DNA of 64,000 nucleotides from JAWKTT01 sp041398965 (GCA_041398965.1 JAWKTT010000016.1:50487-114486), one strand, 5' to 3'. Positions 26,823-36,839 are shown, numbered from the stretch's first letter. Notes: generated from the letters alone by a model not told the origin. Made by a program: numbers and translations.

Positions 26823-29402
26823 ATGAAATCCTCTCCCACATCCCGGCCGATTTCGATGCCACGGCAGGTGCTTGCGATGGAGGGAAACTGCTTACAAGTC
26901 ACCCAGTTCCCAACGATGTTGCTCAACAAACTCCCACAATTGATGACATTGCGGTTGCCCCCCTTGTTGTGGCTCGTCTGCCTGATGGCGGGATCGCTGA
27001 CAGCTTCGGCCCATGGAGAAGGGGTGACGTTTCAACAGGTTACGGTCGGGATCGATGGAGCATACAAGCTGGGTCGCTGGACGCCGGTTCGTGTCGAGTT
27101 CGACCAGCCACTCCCCGAGGGGAGCCGGGTCACGGTCTCGACGCGAGATGCGGATGGGAATCGTGCCGTAGTGACGCTGGAAGCAGAGGGAGATCGACAA
27201 TACCGGGGGCTTACCATCAGCGGGCGAACTGGGACAGCATTTCGATTTGATGTTCATGATGCCGCCACTCCCTCGAAAGTCATAGCCAGTCAATCGATCA
27301 CGCCGGGGGGCGAATCGGGAGTCATGGAGTATCGACAAGGAACCAACTTCTGGTTGTTAATCGGGACTCATCCCGGTTTCGTCGAAGCGGTCGATCTCCT
27401 GAATCCGTTCGTCGATGAGACAAGAGAGCAACGATCGGAACTCGATGTGGTGCAGCGACTCGTGCAGCCGTTGTCGATATCGGCCGATCAACTCCCAACC
27501 CGTTTTGAAGAATACGACGCGATCCATTCCATCGTTCTGGAACGTGGAGACTTAACCGCTCCCCAGGCCGCCGCCTTAGAGCAGTGGGTGAATGCAGGAG
27601 GAAACCTGATGGTCGTGGCGGGGAGACATGCCCGCACGTTTCGCGAGGGTCCGCTCGCCTCTTGGTTACCCGTGCACACAGGGGAACGACTCGTCGAACG
27701 ACGCACCACGGAACTTCTGAGCAGCATCTCGGCCGCGATCGTCAATGGAGCCCGGCTCCTGTCGTTCGAGGAACTGACCGTCACTCCACTTCAACCTCAT
27801 GCCGGCCAAACGGAGATTGAGGGGAGCATTCTCATCAAGGGACCGAGCGACGCAATCGCCGTCCGGGCCGCGTATGGACTCGGAACCATCAGCGTCGTTG
27901 GTCTCGACTTGATGTCTCCCCCCTTCGCCGAAAGTACAGATTCCAATGTCGCCGACTCGACCCGGAACGCAACTCCTTCCGACGCGGTCCCGCCCAGTCA
28001 TGGCTCACGTGTCTTGTGGTCGGGTTTGCCGAAGTTGTGTCTTGTTTTAATGGGTCAGTCACGAACAGCAATCGAAGCAGACACCCTGCTGCGATCGAAC
28101 AACCTCAAACTCTCGGGGGTCTCCGACCTGCAAACACAGCTCAATGGCATTGTCGAAGAGTTCCCGACGATCAATCGAATGACCACGGGACAAGTGATCG
28201 GCCTGATGGCGTTGTGGCTCCTCGTGGCCGGCCCGCTCGATTATCTGCTCGTCCATCGTATCCTGAAACGCCCCTACCTCACCTGGCTGACATTGCCCGT
28301 GTGGATCGTCGTGGCAAGCTGGATGGCGACCCGGGCCGCTGATCGAATTAACACCTCCCCGCTCGAAACGAACCAGATTGATCTCGTCGACATCGCTGTC
28401 GACACCGGGAGCTACCGCACGACCACCTGGTTCAGCTTCTATAGTTCCAGTTCCAAACGTTATGTCATCGATTGGAAGCCGGCCGATTGGAGTTCCTCCA
28501 ACTCGCCTGTGCCTCCGGGAAATACATCAAACGGACCGACCAGTTCCGAGAGTTCGTCCCGAATATTCGGCATGCTGTTACCCGAAGAGGGGTTCCGGGG
28601 AATGTACCGTCAAGGGGGAATGTCGATGGCAGACGTCAGTTACAACGTGGCCCCCTTTGACGGACGGCTCACCCAACTCCCTGTCGATCTCTGGTCCACT
28701 CGAGCGATCATGGGAGAACAGATGCAGCGGCGGTCGTCGCCGCCAGATTCAGCCTCCGGCGATGGGGAATCCGCGACACAAGCAACTTCTCCCTTGGCAG
28801 AAAGCCATTTGCGGATTGAACGTCTCCGAGCCGGGGGGCGAAACTATCGCGACTGGTCGCTGACGCAGCGTCTTTCCCATCCGATTCGTGATTGGTTTAT
28901 CGTCACGGAATCGCAAGTTATCTACCCGACCGATCCGGAAGGGCCGTTGGCAGTCCTCCATCCGGGTGAAACGTACAACCTGATGTCCGGAACGAGCAAG
29001 CCTCAACTGAAGACGTTTGTTCAAGGGGCCTCATTCGTTGAGATCAAGAAAAGCATAGGCAGCGAAAAGTATTCGAGTGCGACCAGTTATGACCCGAATA
29101 GCCATGACCTCGACCGACTAATGAAAACTCTCTCGTTCTTTCGCACCATTGGGGGAGAAAGTTATACCGGCCTGACAAACACGACACTGGATAAGTTAGA
29201 TCTCTCGGAGTTCGCCCATCTCGGTCGGGCGGTACTTGTCGGGCGGCTCGATGTCCCCGGGAGCGAATTCCTAATCGACGGTCAGGCACATCCGCGACAA
29301 CGATCCGAGACATTTGTCCGCCTCCTGATTCCCGTCACTCGCGAGTTTCAACTGCAAGACATTCATGACGAAAACGACCCGAGCCTGAGGCCCAAGAATT
29401 AG
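26823..29402 (+). CDS. Large membrane protein beside an ABC ATPase
   Basis: An 859-residue protein. The N-terminal segment contains a hydrophobic signal (PPLLWLVCLMAGSLTASA, about residues 46-63). A beta-rich extracytoplasmic region and a GATase/Rossmann-like segment follow (FEEYDAIHSIVLERGDLTA, then NLMVVAGRHARTF). Two transmembrane helices lie at about residues 455-512, with a basic loop between them (HRILKRPY). A large C-terminal extracytoplasmic domain completes the chain. In planctomycetes such proteins commonly sit next to ABC-2 type ATPase/permease genes, as here. The role is unknown; export or gliding-type surface assembly is possible. The frame opens at ATG 26823 with GGGAAGAA upstream. 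Confidence 0.75.
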   Translation: MKSSPTSRPISMPRQVLAMEGNCLQVTQFPTMLLNKLPQLMTLRLPPLLWLVCLMAGSLTASAHGEGVTFQQVTVGIDGAYKLGRWTPVRVEFDQPLPEGSRVTVSTRDADGNRAVVTLEAEGDRQYRGLTISGRTGTAFRFDVHDAATPSKVIASQSITPGGESGVMEYRQGTNFWLLIGTHPGFVEAVDLLNPFVDETREQRSELDVVQRLVQPLSISADQLPTRFEEYDAIHSIVLERGDLTAPQAAALEQWVNAGGNLMVVAGRHARTFREGPLASWLPVHTGERLVERRTTELLSSISAAIVNGARLLSFEELTVTPLQPHAGQTEIEGSILIKGPSDAIAVRAAYGLGTISVVGLDLMSPPFAESTDSNVADSTRNATPSDAVPPSHGSRVLWSGLPKLCLVLMGQSRTAIEADTLLRSNNLKLSGVSDLQTQLNGIVEEFPTINRMTTGQVIGLMALWLLVAGPLDYLLVHRILKRPYLTWLTLPVWIVVASWMATRAADRINTSPLETNQIDLVDIAVDTGSYRTTTWFSFYSSSSKRYVIDWKPADWSSSNSPVPPGNTSNGPTSSESSSRIFGMLLPEEGFRGMYRQGGMSMADVSYNVAPFDGRLTQLPVDLWSTRAIMGEQMQRRSSPPDSASGDGESATQATSPLAESHLRIERLRAGGRNYRDWSLTQRLSHPIRDWFIVTESQVIYPTDPEGPLAVLHPGETYNLMSGTSKPQLKTFVQGASFVEIKKSIGSEKYSSATSYDPNSHDLDRLMKTLSFFRTIGGESYTGLTNTTLDKLDLSEFAHLGRAVLVGRLDVPGSEFLIDGQAHPRQRSETFVRLLIPVTREFQLQDIHDENDPSLRPKN

Positions 29403-29647
29403 TTCAAAGGATATTAACCACTGCGTCCTCCACGATATGGTTTTACGACATGACATTCGCCCCCTCCCCCCCACCGTCTCAACTCTGTTTGGATGGTTTT
29501 TTCAAGGGGGATAAGGAGCCTCGCATTGGCTAACGCCTCCGAATCAGGGGGATTGACGAAGTGGGAAATCCCCCGACATTCCTAAAGAATTATTTGACCT
29601 GTTGATTTTTCTTCTGTACTCCGATTTTCCGTGCCTAAGGATTTCCT

Positions 29648-30574
29648 GTGATCGAAACCCGTCGACTGACGAAGCGCTATGGCGACTTGATCGCGGCCAA
29701 CGAAATTAACCTCACGCTGAAGGCGGGGGATGTCTTTGGATTCATCGGGCCGAACGGGTCCGGCAAGACGACAACCATGCGCATGATTGCCACCCTGCTG
29801 AACCCTGATTATGGAGAATGCTATGTCTGTGGGATGTCGATCTATAAGCAACCGCAAGAAGTTCGCCGAGCCGTCGGCTATATGCCGGACCTGTTTGGTG
29901 TTTACGACGACATGACCGTGCTCGAGTATCTCGAATTCTTTGCTGCAACCTATCGCATCGATTCTCGCGTCCGGAGAAAGGTGGCCGAAGAGAAACTCGA
30001 ACTGGTCGACATGGGTTTCAAACGAGATGCGATGGTCAGCCAGTTGTCTCGCGGGCAGACCCAGCGAGTCGGCCTCGCCCGCACGTTGCTACACGATCCC
30101 CAAGTGCTGTTGCTGGATGAACCCGCTTCAGGCCTCGACCCGCGGGCACGGATCGAGATGCGGAATCTGCTGAAACGGCTCGGCGACATGAACAAGACCG
30201 TCATCGTGTCGAGCCACATTCTCCCCGAGCTGGCCGATGTCTGTACGCGCGTCGGGATGATCGAAAAGGGCAACCTGATCGTCGATGGCGAAGTGGACGA
30301 AGTGATGCGAAAAGCCCGGGCGACAATCTTGCTCCATGTCGGCGTCTCCGATCGCCACGAAGCCGCCGCCCAATTGTTAGATCAGCACGACGACATCGAA
30401 TCGATCACCATGCAGGGGACCGTCATCCTCGTGAAACTCAATTCGGGTGTCGAAGACTACGGCTTCATCCCCCCGCTGCTCTACGAACAAGGGTTCTCTC
30501 TCCGCCTCTTCCGGGAAGAAGACATCAACCTGGAAACCGCCTTCATGTTGCTGACTCAAGGAAGCCAGCAGTAG
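29648..30574 (+). CDS. ABC transporter ATP-binding protein (ABC-2 type)
   Basis: A 308-residue cytosolic ATPase that would drive an ABC-2 exporter. All motifs are intact: Walker A GPNGSGKT (34-41), signature LSRGQ (133-137), Walker B LLLDEP (154-159), D-loop SGLD and switch His190 (IVSSH). About 70 residues after the core form a regulatory tail. The start is GTG at 29648, with AAGGA at good spacing. No permease gene follows: the next 523 bases are intergenic and the next gene is unrelated. Its likely partner is the 26823-29402 membrane protein, or a permease encoded elsewhere. Confidence 0.94.
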   Translation: MIETRRLTKRYGDLIAANEINLTLKAGDVFGFIGPNGSGKTTTMRMIATLLNPDYGECYVCGMSIYKQPQEVRRAVGYMPDLFGVYDDMTVLEYLEFFAATYRIDSRVRRKVAEEKLELVDMGFKRDAMVSQLSRGQTQRVGLARTLLHDPQVLLLDEPASGLDPRARIEMRNLLKRLGDMNKTVIVSSHILPELADVCTRVGMIEKGNLIVDGEVDEVMRKARATILLHVGVSDRHEAAAQLLDQHDDIESITMQGTVILVKLNSGVEDYGFIPPLLYEQGFSLRLFREEDINLETAFMLLTQGSQQ

Positions 30575-30635
30575 GTACGGACGAAAGTCCCATGAATGAA
30601 GGAATCAGAGCCAAGCAACCCGTTGATCAACGACG

Positions 30636-30728
30636 GTGGGTCAGCTTTCCAATCTGACAAGAGCATCTTGTCCCCCTTGTTGCCGAGACATCAAACGGCA
30701 CCATGTCAGGCTGGAAAGTTTGACCCAC
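30636..30728. repeat. MITE-like element with about 24-bp imperfect inverted ends
   Basis: The left arm (30636-30659) and right arm (30704-30728) are inverted copies with a few mismatches and a one-base indel. They begin GTGGGTCA and enclose 44 bases. The compact size and symmetrical ends suggest a non-autonomous mobile or REP-type element. No second copy was noticed in this window. Confidence 0.6.
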
Positions 30729-30750
30729 GTTCTTCAACAGGCCGCTAAGC

Positions 30751-30807
30751 CAGGGAGGGTCGGCATCGGACCGACCTGCCCCACCCTGCGTTTCTGTCGG
30801 TTTTTTT
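30751..30807 (+). terminator. Possible intrinsic terminator
   Basis: Nested complementary arms (CAGGG/CCCTG outside, GGTCGG/CCGACC inside) at 30751-30787 precede a T-rich stretch with seven T residues at 30801-30807. The T-run is about 13 bases past the stem, so efficiency is doubtful. It would end the ABC ATPase transcript. Confidence 0.4.
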
Positions 30808-30837
30808 GTTGAAACACCGCGGTCTTCCCGTCCCAAT

Positions 30838-30901
30838 CGTAACCCGAAGCGTTAGCTGGCGATCAACACAAACCGTTTTCTGGCTGACGCTTCTGGCTAC
30901 G
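30838..30901. repeat. REP-like imperfect palindrome
   Basis: The arm at 30838-30859 and its inverted partner at 30880-30901 match at most positions around a 20-base loop. The core GAAGCGT(T/C)AGC is typical of small intergenic repeats in these genomes. A related GCTAACGCCTCC string occurs near 29530. Confidence 0.55.
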
Positions 30902-30960
30902 ACTGACGAAAGGGGAGAAACTCAAACGTAGAGGCATGACCTGCTCTCACTGTTTGACAA

Positions 30961-30980
30961 TCTGATGACTTGTCATCAGA
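30961..30980. promoter_or_regulatory. Perfect 9-2-9 inverted repeat upstream of the fusion gene
   Basis: TCTGATGAC and GTCATCAGA face each other across two bases. The short spacer fits a dimeric repressor site better than an RNA hairpin. It lies about 118 bases before the start at 31098, and a TTGACA hexamer (30954-30959) is directly upstream. No clear -10 box accompanies it. No regulator gene is adjacent. Confidence 0.45.
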
Positions 30981-31097
30981 CGTCCTCCGGTCAACTCAGC
31001 AATTTGCGCAGGTTGCTTTGCATGGGTGCTCATCGATCTTAGACTGTAGGTCTGTCATGGCTCGCTTGGCGAGTCTCTCTCTCCGTTACCTGCATCC

Positions 31098-34000
31098 ATG
31101 AGAACCATGAAACAATCCCTCCTGAATCGGACGAGTCTTTCGTTGAAGTCCTTACTGTGGATGATGCCTCTTTGCGTTATCGCCGTGCTCGCCAATGTCG
31201 CGGTGGCGGGGCCTTTGGTCTATGAGGGGACGGAAGGGGCGGGGAAAGGGAAGCACATCGTCTTCCTGGCGGGGGACCATGAGTATCGGTCCGAAGAAAC
31301 CTTGCCAGCGTTGGCGCGGATTCTGGCGAAGCATCATGGCTTCAAGTGTACTGTGCTGTTCAACATCGATGAGCAAACCGGCGAGATCGTGGCGGGCAAC
31401 TCGAATATGCCGGGCATCGAAGCGCTCGACACGGCAGACCTCGCGGTGGTCTTCCTGCGGTTCCAGGATTTTCCGGAACAACAGATGAAGCATTTCGACG
31501 ACTACCTCAACCGAGGGGGCCCGGTTGTCGGACTGCGGACGGCCACGCATGGGTTCAAGATGAAGGCCGATCGTCCGTTCTCCAAGTATTCGTTCGACTC
31601 GAAAGATAAAGACTACGAACTCGGTTTCGGGCATCAGGTGTTGGGGCAGACCTGGGTTGGCCACTATGGGCGGAACCATGCACAAAGTACGCGGATCACG
31701 ATTGTCGATGGCAAGGTGTCGCATCCGATATTGCGGGGTGTGAAAGACATCTGGGTGCAGGCGGGAGGATATGTCGGCAAGCCTGTAGATGGCGAAATCC
31801 TGACGATGGCCCAACCGCTCAATGGGATGACCCCGGATTCTCCGGTCGACGAAACCAAGCCGCCGATGCCATCGGAGTGGACGCGAACTTACACATCGCC
31901 CTCTGGAAAGATGGGACGTGTCTTCACTTCGTTGTATGGGACACCCGAAGACATTTTGAACGATGGCTATCGTCGATTGCTGGTCAACGGTTGCTTCTGG
32001 GCGGTTCGTTTGGAAGGGGCGATTCAGCCAGATGCTGACATCACCTTCGTTGGGCCGTTCAAGCCGAACACGTTTGGTGGGGGGACTTACGCGCGGGGAA
32101 TCAAGCCCGAGATGTACGCGGGTTATGAAAGTCCGATCCTGGCCAACAACAATACGTCGAAGGAAGCTGAGTCAAAGCCCAAGAAGGAAGGCAAACAGAA
32201 GACCGCTGCCGCGAAAGAACCTGTTGCGAAGGAAACCGTCACCCGGCAACCGGTTGCGAATGAATCTGGAGCGAAGAAGGGTGATGCGAAGTCCCCTGTG
32301 GCTGCTGTCGCCACTGGTAAGCCTGCACGCTTCGTACGGATTGAACTCCCTGGCAACAAACGCATCCTGACGCTCGCGGAAGTCGAAGTCATCAGTGGTG
32401 GCAAGAACGTCGCCAGGGAAGGAAAGGCAACTCAATCAAGCACCAATGGCGATGGGGTCGCACAGCGGGCGTTGGATGGGAACACGAGTCCCGACTGGAA
32501 CAAGAATGGTCAAACACATACCGAGAACGCCGGAACAAACGGCCCCTGGTGGGAGGTTGATCTCGGGAAGGCTGTCGATGTCGAACGGGTCGGCATCTTC
32601 AATCGGCAGGGCTTCGAGAGTCGTCTGGATGGTTTTAAGCTGACGCTGCTTGATGCCGATCGGAAGGAGGTTTTCCGCATCGAGAACGTTGCGGCCCCGG
32701 AAATCATGGCGATCGATATCAAGGAAGGGGGCAAGCAGACTTATCTCACGTATGCTGGTAAGCCGGGGGGGCCCTCGAAGAGTGATTCAAAAGCTCCCGG
32801 TGGCTCGAAGTCGTCGAAAGACCCACAACTTGTCGACGTCCCCGCGAACTATCGTGACCCCCTCCCGTTTGCCTTTCAGAAGGGTGATGTCGTCGCAATT
32901 CTGGGGAACGGACTCCCCGACCGGATGCAGCATGATGGTTGGATGGAGACTCTGTTCCAAAGCGAGTTGAAAGAGCATCAACTCCGGTTCCGGAACATGA
33001 GTGCCAGCGGCGATCGACCCGACTCTTTCCCGCGCAGCAGCGGGGCCACTTCGATGACCGAATACCTTCGGCATGTCAAAGCCGACGTCGTCTTCGCCTT
33101 CTTCGGTTACAACGAGTCGTATGAGGGAGTCAAGAAGGCCGACGACTATCAACAGAAACTCATCGACTTTGTCCAGAAGACACGGGGCTCTCAGGCGAAT
33201 GGGAAGTCGTTCCCAAGGATTGTCCTGTTCAGCCCGATTGCCCACGAAGAGACCGGCAATCCCAACGTGCCGGATGGTAAGGCACACAACATTCAGCTTG
33301 CCGCTTACACCAAAGCGACACAGATCGCTGCCCGGAAAGCCGGCGTAACCTACGTCGACCTGTTCCATCCGTCGATGCAGTTGTTCAAGGAATCGAAAAC
33401 GCCGCTCACAATCAACGGCGTGCATCTCACGGCGGAAGGGAATCGCCAGTTGGCTGAAGTGATCGCAGCGGCTCTGCTCGGGCATCAGGTGAAAGCGACC
33501 GAAACTCTCGAACCGCTACGGGCCGCAGTGGTCGACAAGTCCATGCACTGGAACAATCGCTATCGTGCCCGCGACGGGAACGACGTCTGGGGTGGACGCT
33601 CGACACTTGCATTCACCAACGACCAGACAAATGCCGTCGTGTTACAGCACGAACTCTCGATGCTCGACATCATGACAATGAATCGTGATGCCTACATCTG
33701 GTCTCTCGCCAATGGCCACGATGCCAAGGTGGATGACAGTAACGTCCCCAAGCCGATCGAGGTCGTCTCGAACGTCGGCGGGGGGAGCAAGAGTTCGAAT
33801 GCCGCGAAGGAAGGTTCGCTCAACTACATTAGTGGCGAAGAAGGGATCAAACACATGGCGATTGCCGATGGGTTTGAAGTCAGCCTTTTCGCCGATGATG
33901 CTCAGTTTCCCGAGTTGATTAACCCGGTGCAGATGCAGTTCGACACGAAGGGGCGACTTTGGGCTGCCATCTGGCCAACCTACCCGACGTGGGAACCACT

Positions 34001-36284
34001 CAAGGAGATGAAGGACGCACTGGTCATCCTGCATGACGACAACAACGATGGCAAAGCCGACCGGATGACCGAGTTCGCGAAAGTGCAGAACCCGCTCGGC
34101 TTCGAGTTTTGGAACGGCGGCGTCATCGTCACTTGTACGCCGGAGATTCTGTTCCTCCGCGACACCGATGGGGACGATGTTGCCGACGAACGGATCATTA
34201 TGTTGCAAGGGGTCGATTCCTCAGACACCCACCACGGGGCAAACAATTTGATCTATGGCCCTGATGGCGCCATCTACTGGCAGAGCGGCGTCTTCATGCA
34301 GCACAACCATGAACACCCCTGGGGACCATCGTTGCAGACCGGAGCCTCCGCGATGTATCGGTTTGACCCCCGTCGACACACAATCTCCCTGCATGCCAAT
34401 AACTCGCCGAACCCGCACGGGATCGCCTTCGATCGCTGGGGGTATCACTATGCGACCGACGGGACCGGCGGACGGGCCTATCAAGTACGGCCCACAAGTA
34501 CCGGCTTCAACATGTACGAACTACTCAAGAAAGAAGTCCGCCCAGTGACCGCGTGTGAAGTGGTCAGCAGCGAACACTTCCCCGAGTCGATGCAGGGAGA
34601 CTTCCTCATCTGCAACGTCATCGGCTTCCTCGGAATTAAACACTATCACCTCGAACGAAACGGCGAGAACGGAACTGTCTGGGGCGAACCCGCCGGGGCA
34701 GAACTGAAGACGAATCGGCTGAATTCCGACGGCACAACCACTCAGGAAGTGTCGCGCGGCCTCATGATGAGCGGCGACCCGAACTTCCGGCCTGCCGACG
34801 CAATCTTCGCACCCGATGGGTCTCTCTACTTCTGCGACTGGCATAACGTCATCATCGGCCACATGCAGCACAACGTCCGCGACCCCAACCGCGACCACTC
34901 GCATGGTCGCATCTATCGCATGACCGCCAAGGGGCGTCCACTGCAAAAACCGGTTGCCATTGATGGCGAGCCGATTGAGAAACTGCTCGACAACCTGAAG
35001 TCGCCGGTGGATGGCGTCCGTCACCGCACTCGCATTGAACTGAGCGAGCGGGACTCGAATGAAGTCATCGCGGCAACGAAGGAATGGGTGAAACAGTTCA
35101 ATCCGAAAAACCAGGAAGATGCCCACCATCTCCTCGAAGCACTTTGGCTACATCAGCAGCACAATGTGCGAGATCTTGATCTTCTCGAACTCGTACTGAA
35201 TTCTCCAGAACCACATGCCCGTGTCGCAGCAGCGACAGTGAAGCATCTCTGGTTCAATGTCGACGCCACCATGCGTGGGGGTGTGATCGTCGAAGAAGAG
35301 GAAGCGATCGCACAGAAGTCGGGAATCATCAGCGATACCCCCGAACTGACCACCATCCGCATCGGCACCGTCCGCGAACGGATGCAGTATGACGTCGCCA
35401 AGTTGACGGTCACTCCCGGCAAGAAGGTGCATCTCACCTTTGCCAACCCCGACTACATGCCGCACAACATCCTGCTGGTAAAGCCAGGCAAAGCGGACGA
35501 AGTCGCCTTGAAGGCGATCGATCTGGGGGCCACGGGTTTCTCGGTCAACTATGTTCCAGACTCAGCCGATATTCTCTGGTCGAGCAAGCTTGTCGATCAT
35601 GGACAAGAGGAAGTCATCGAGTTCACCGCGCCGACCGAGGAGGGAGCCTATCCCTACATCTGTTCGTTCCCGGGGCACCACATGCGGATGCGAGGAATGC
35701 TGTATGTCACGAACGATCTGGCCGATTTCCTTCGCCGCAACCCAGAAGAGGAGTCCAAGAATACCGAGTGGAAGCTCGCCGACTTGGAAGCCGAACTGAG
35801 TCGCGTCGGAACACAACGAGACTATGCCCGAGGCAAACTCCTGTTCACGAGTCTCGCCTGTGCCCAGTGCCACAAGTTGAATAAGGATGGCGAGACTTTG
35901 GGGAAAAACGTCGCCATTGGGCCAAACCTGGATGAAGTCGTCACCAAGTACAAGCAGGACCCCAAAGCGATCTTGGCCGAAATCCTTGAGCCTTCCAAAA
36001 AGATCGACGAGAAGTACCGCACCGTTCTATTGGTGCTCGACGACGGCACCGTCCTCAATGGCAATATCGTTTCAGAAGATGACGAGTCGTTAACGATCAT
36101 GACAGGGCCCCCCAAGCTGGAAGAGAAGAAAATCTCCAAAGCTTCGATCGAGGTGCGTCGTCCCTCTCCGGTTTCGATTATGCCTGTGGGTCTGTTCAAC
36201 GCGTTGAACAAAGAGCAGATTCTCGACCTGATGGCCTACGTCATCGCCAACGGCAACGCCGCCGATCCTGCCTTCAAAAAGTAA
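31098..36284 (+). CDS. ThuA-discoidin-SGNH-PVC dehydrogenase-cupredoxin-cytochrome c fusion
   Basis: A 1728-residue exported protein. In order it contains: a signal sequence (to about 37); a ThuA-like domain (50-310, FLAGDHEYRSEETLPAL); a Lys/Ala-rich linker (354-408); a discoidin/F5-F8-like domain (410-550); an SGNH-hydrolase-like domain (593-798); a PVC-type membrane-bound dehydrogenase beta-propeller domain (915-1290); an alpha-solenoid segment; a cupredoxin with type 1 copper ligands His1456, Cys1522, His1527 and Met1531; and a TIGR02603-type heme domain with CAQCH (1588-1592). The SGNH nucleophile motif reads GNG instead of GDS and the last block has Asn for Asp, so that domain may be inactive. 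It probably oxidises a sugar outside the membrane and passes electrons via copper to heme. A terminator follows. Confidence 0.9.
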   Translation: MRTMKQSLLNRTSLSLKSLLWMMPLCVIAVLANVAVAGPLVYEGTEGAGKGKHIVFLAGDHEYRSEETLPALARILAKHHGFKCTVLFNIDEQTGEIVAGNSNMPGIEALDTADLAVVFLRFQDFPEQQMKHFDDYLNRGGPVVGLRTATHGFKMKADRPFSKYSFDSKDKDYELGFGHQVLGQTWVGHYGRNHAQSTRITIVDGKVSHPILRGVKDIWVQAGGYVGKPVDGEILTMAQPLNGMTPDSPVDETKPPMPSEWTRTYTSPSGKMGRVFTSLYGTPEDILNDGYRRLLVNGCFWAVRLEGAIQPDADITFVGPFKPNTFGGGTYARGIKPEMYAGYESPILANNNTSKEAESKPKKEGKQKTAAAKEPVAKETVTRQPVANESGAKKGDAKSPVAAVATGKPARFVRIELPGNKRILTLAEVEVISGGKNVAREGKATQSSTNGDGVAQRALDGNTSPDWNKNGQTHTENAGTNGPWWEVDLGKAVDVERVGIFNRQGFESRLDGFKLTLLDADRKEVFRIENVAAPEIMAIDIKEGGKQTYLTYAGKPGGPSKSDSKAPGGSKSSKDPQLVDVPANYRDPLPFAFQKGDVVAILGNGLPDRMQHDGWMETLFQSELKEHQLRFRNMSASGDRPDSFPRSSGATSMTEYLRHVKADVVFAFFGYNESYEGVKKADDYQQKLIDFVQKTRGSQANGKSFPRIVLFSPIAHEETGNPNVPDGKAHNIQLAAYTKATQIAARKAGVTYVDLFHPSMQLFKESKTPLTINGVHLTAEGNRQLAEVIAAALLGHQVKATETLEPLRAAVVDKSMHWNNRYRARDGNDVWGGRSTLAFTNDQTNAVVLQHELSMLDIMTMNRDAYIWSLANGHDAKVDDSNVPKPIEVVSNVGGGSKSSNAAKEGSLNYISGEEGIKHMAIADGFEVSLFADDAQFPELINPVQMQFDTKGRLWAAIWPTYPTWEPLKEMKDALVILHDDNNDGKADRMTEFAKVQNPLGFEFWNGGVIVTCTPEILFLRDTDGDDVADERIIMLQGVDSSDTHHGANNLIYGPDGAIYWQSGVFMQHNHEHPWGPSLQTGASAMYRFDPRRHTISLHANNSPNPHGIAFDRWGYHYATDGTGGRAYQVRPTSTGFNMYELLKKEVRPVTACEVVSSEHFPESMQGDFLICNVIGFLGIKHYHLERNGENGTVWGEPAGAELKTNRLNSDGTTTQEVSRGLMMSGDPNFRPADAIFAPDGSLYFCDWHNVIIGHMQHNVRDPNRDHSHGRIYRMTAKGRPLQKPVAIDGEPIEKLLDNLKSPVDGVRHRTRIELSERDSNEVIAATKEWVKQFNPKNQEDAHHLLEALWLHQQHNVRDLDLLELVLNSPEPHARVAAATVKHLWFNVDATMRGGVIVEEEEAIAQKSGIISDTPELTTIRIGTVRERMQYDVAKLTVTPGKKVHLTFANPDYMPHNILLVKPGKADEVALKAIDLGATGFSVNYVPDSADILWSSKLVDHGQEEVIEFTAPTEEGAYPYICSFPGHHMRMRGMLYVTNDLADFLRRNPEEESKNTEWKLADLEAELSRVGTQRDYARGKLLFTSLACAQCHKLNKDGETLGKNVAIGPNLDEVVTKYKQDPKAILAEILEPSKKIDEKYRTVLLVLDDGTVLNGNIVSEDDESLTIMTGPPKLEEKKISKASIEVRRPSPVSIMPVGLFNALNKEQILDLMAYVIANGNAADPAFKK

Positions 36285-36313
36285 CCCCGGCAGAGGTCAA
36301 CAGCATCAAACAG

Positions 36314-36351
36314 AAGCGGGTGGCAACCTATCGCCACCCGCTTCGCTTTTT
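36314..36351 (+). terminator. Intrinsic terminator of the fusion gene
   Basis: An 11-bp perfect stem (36314-36324/36333-36343) with an 8-base loop is followed by CGCTTTTT. It lies 30 bases past the stop of the 31098-36284 gene. Confidence 0.9.
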
Positions 36352-36416
36352 GAATTGCGTGCTTCATCACTCGACAACAACTGAACATCATCATTGGGAA
36401 CTGCGAGGGTCTTAAT

Positions 36417-36839
36417 ATGGGCTTGGCAATTGAAGTTGGCGGGTTTGGCGACGAAGATTTCCTTGTGGAGCAACTGGGGCAAGCGAACCAGGTGCTTAGG
36501 GAACTGGGGTTGCCGGAGCATGTCGAGGCAATGGACTCTGCCGATCCCGAGTTATCGCGGGCGGAGATGGACAGTTTCCCCTACTCGTTTCTGCATCACC
36601 TTCGTCGACTGTATGCGAGATGTGTCGCCAGTCCGGAATGGAAACCGACGCCCACTCCTGACGATGAAGACCCGGGCTGATGATCCAGTCGTCGAAGAGG
36701 AATCGATGTTGTTCGACAGTCATCTGCTGTGTCATTCCGACTCCGAAGGCTTCTATCTCCCCGTCGACTTCCGTGAGGTCATCGTCGATCCTAAGGAAGC
36801 CGATCGAATCGTCGGCGGCATGTTAGGTTCCAGTGAAGC
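36417..36839 (+). pseudogene. Broken gene: frameshifted and 3'-truncated hypothetical protein
   Basis: The first frame runs from ATG 36417 to TGA 36680 (87 codons, MGLAIEVGGFGDEDFLVEQL to DDEDPG). The coding pattern then continues in another frame, which is open across the junction (PVVEEESMLFDSHLLCHSDS, then GFYLPVDFREVIVD and RIVGGMLGSS). From memory of similar hypothetical proteins in planctomycetes, the two parts belong to one polypeptide. A single-base indel near 36660-36680 would join them. The second part stops resembling the family exactly where the palindromic element at 36840 begins, so the 3' end is also lost. It could instead be a sequencing error plus a natural truncation. Confidence 0.6.
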
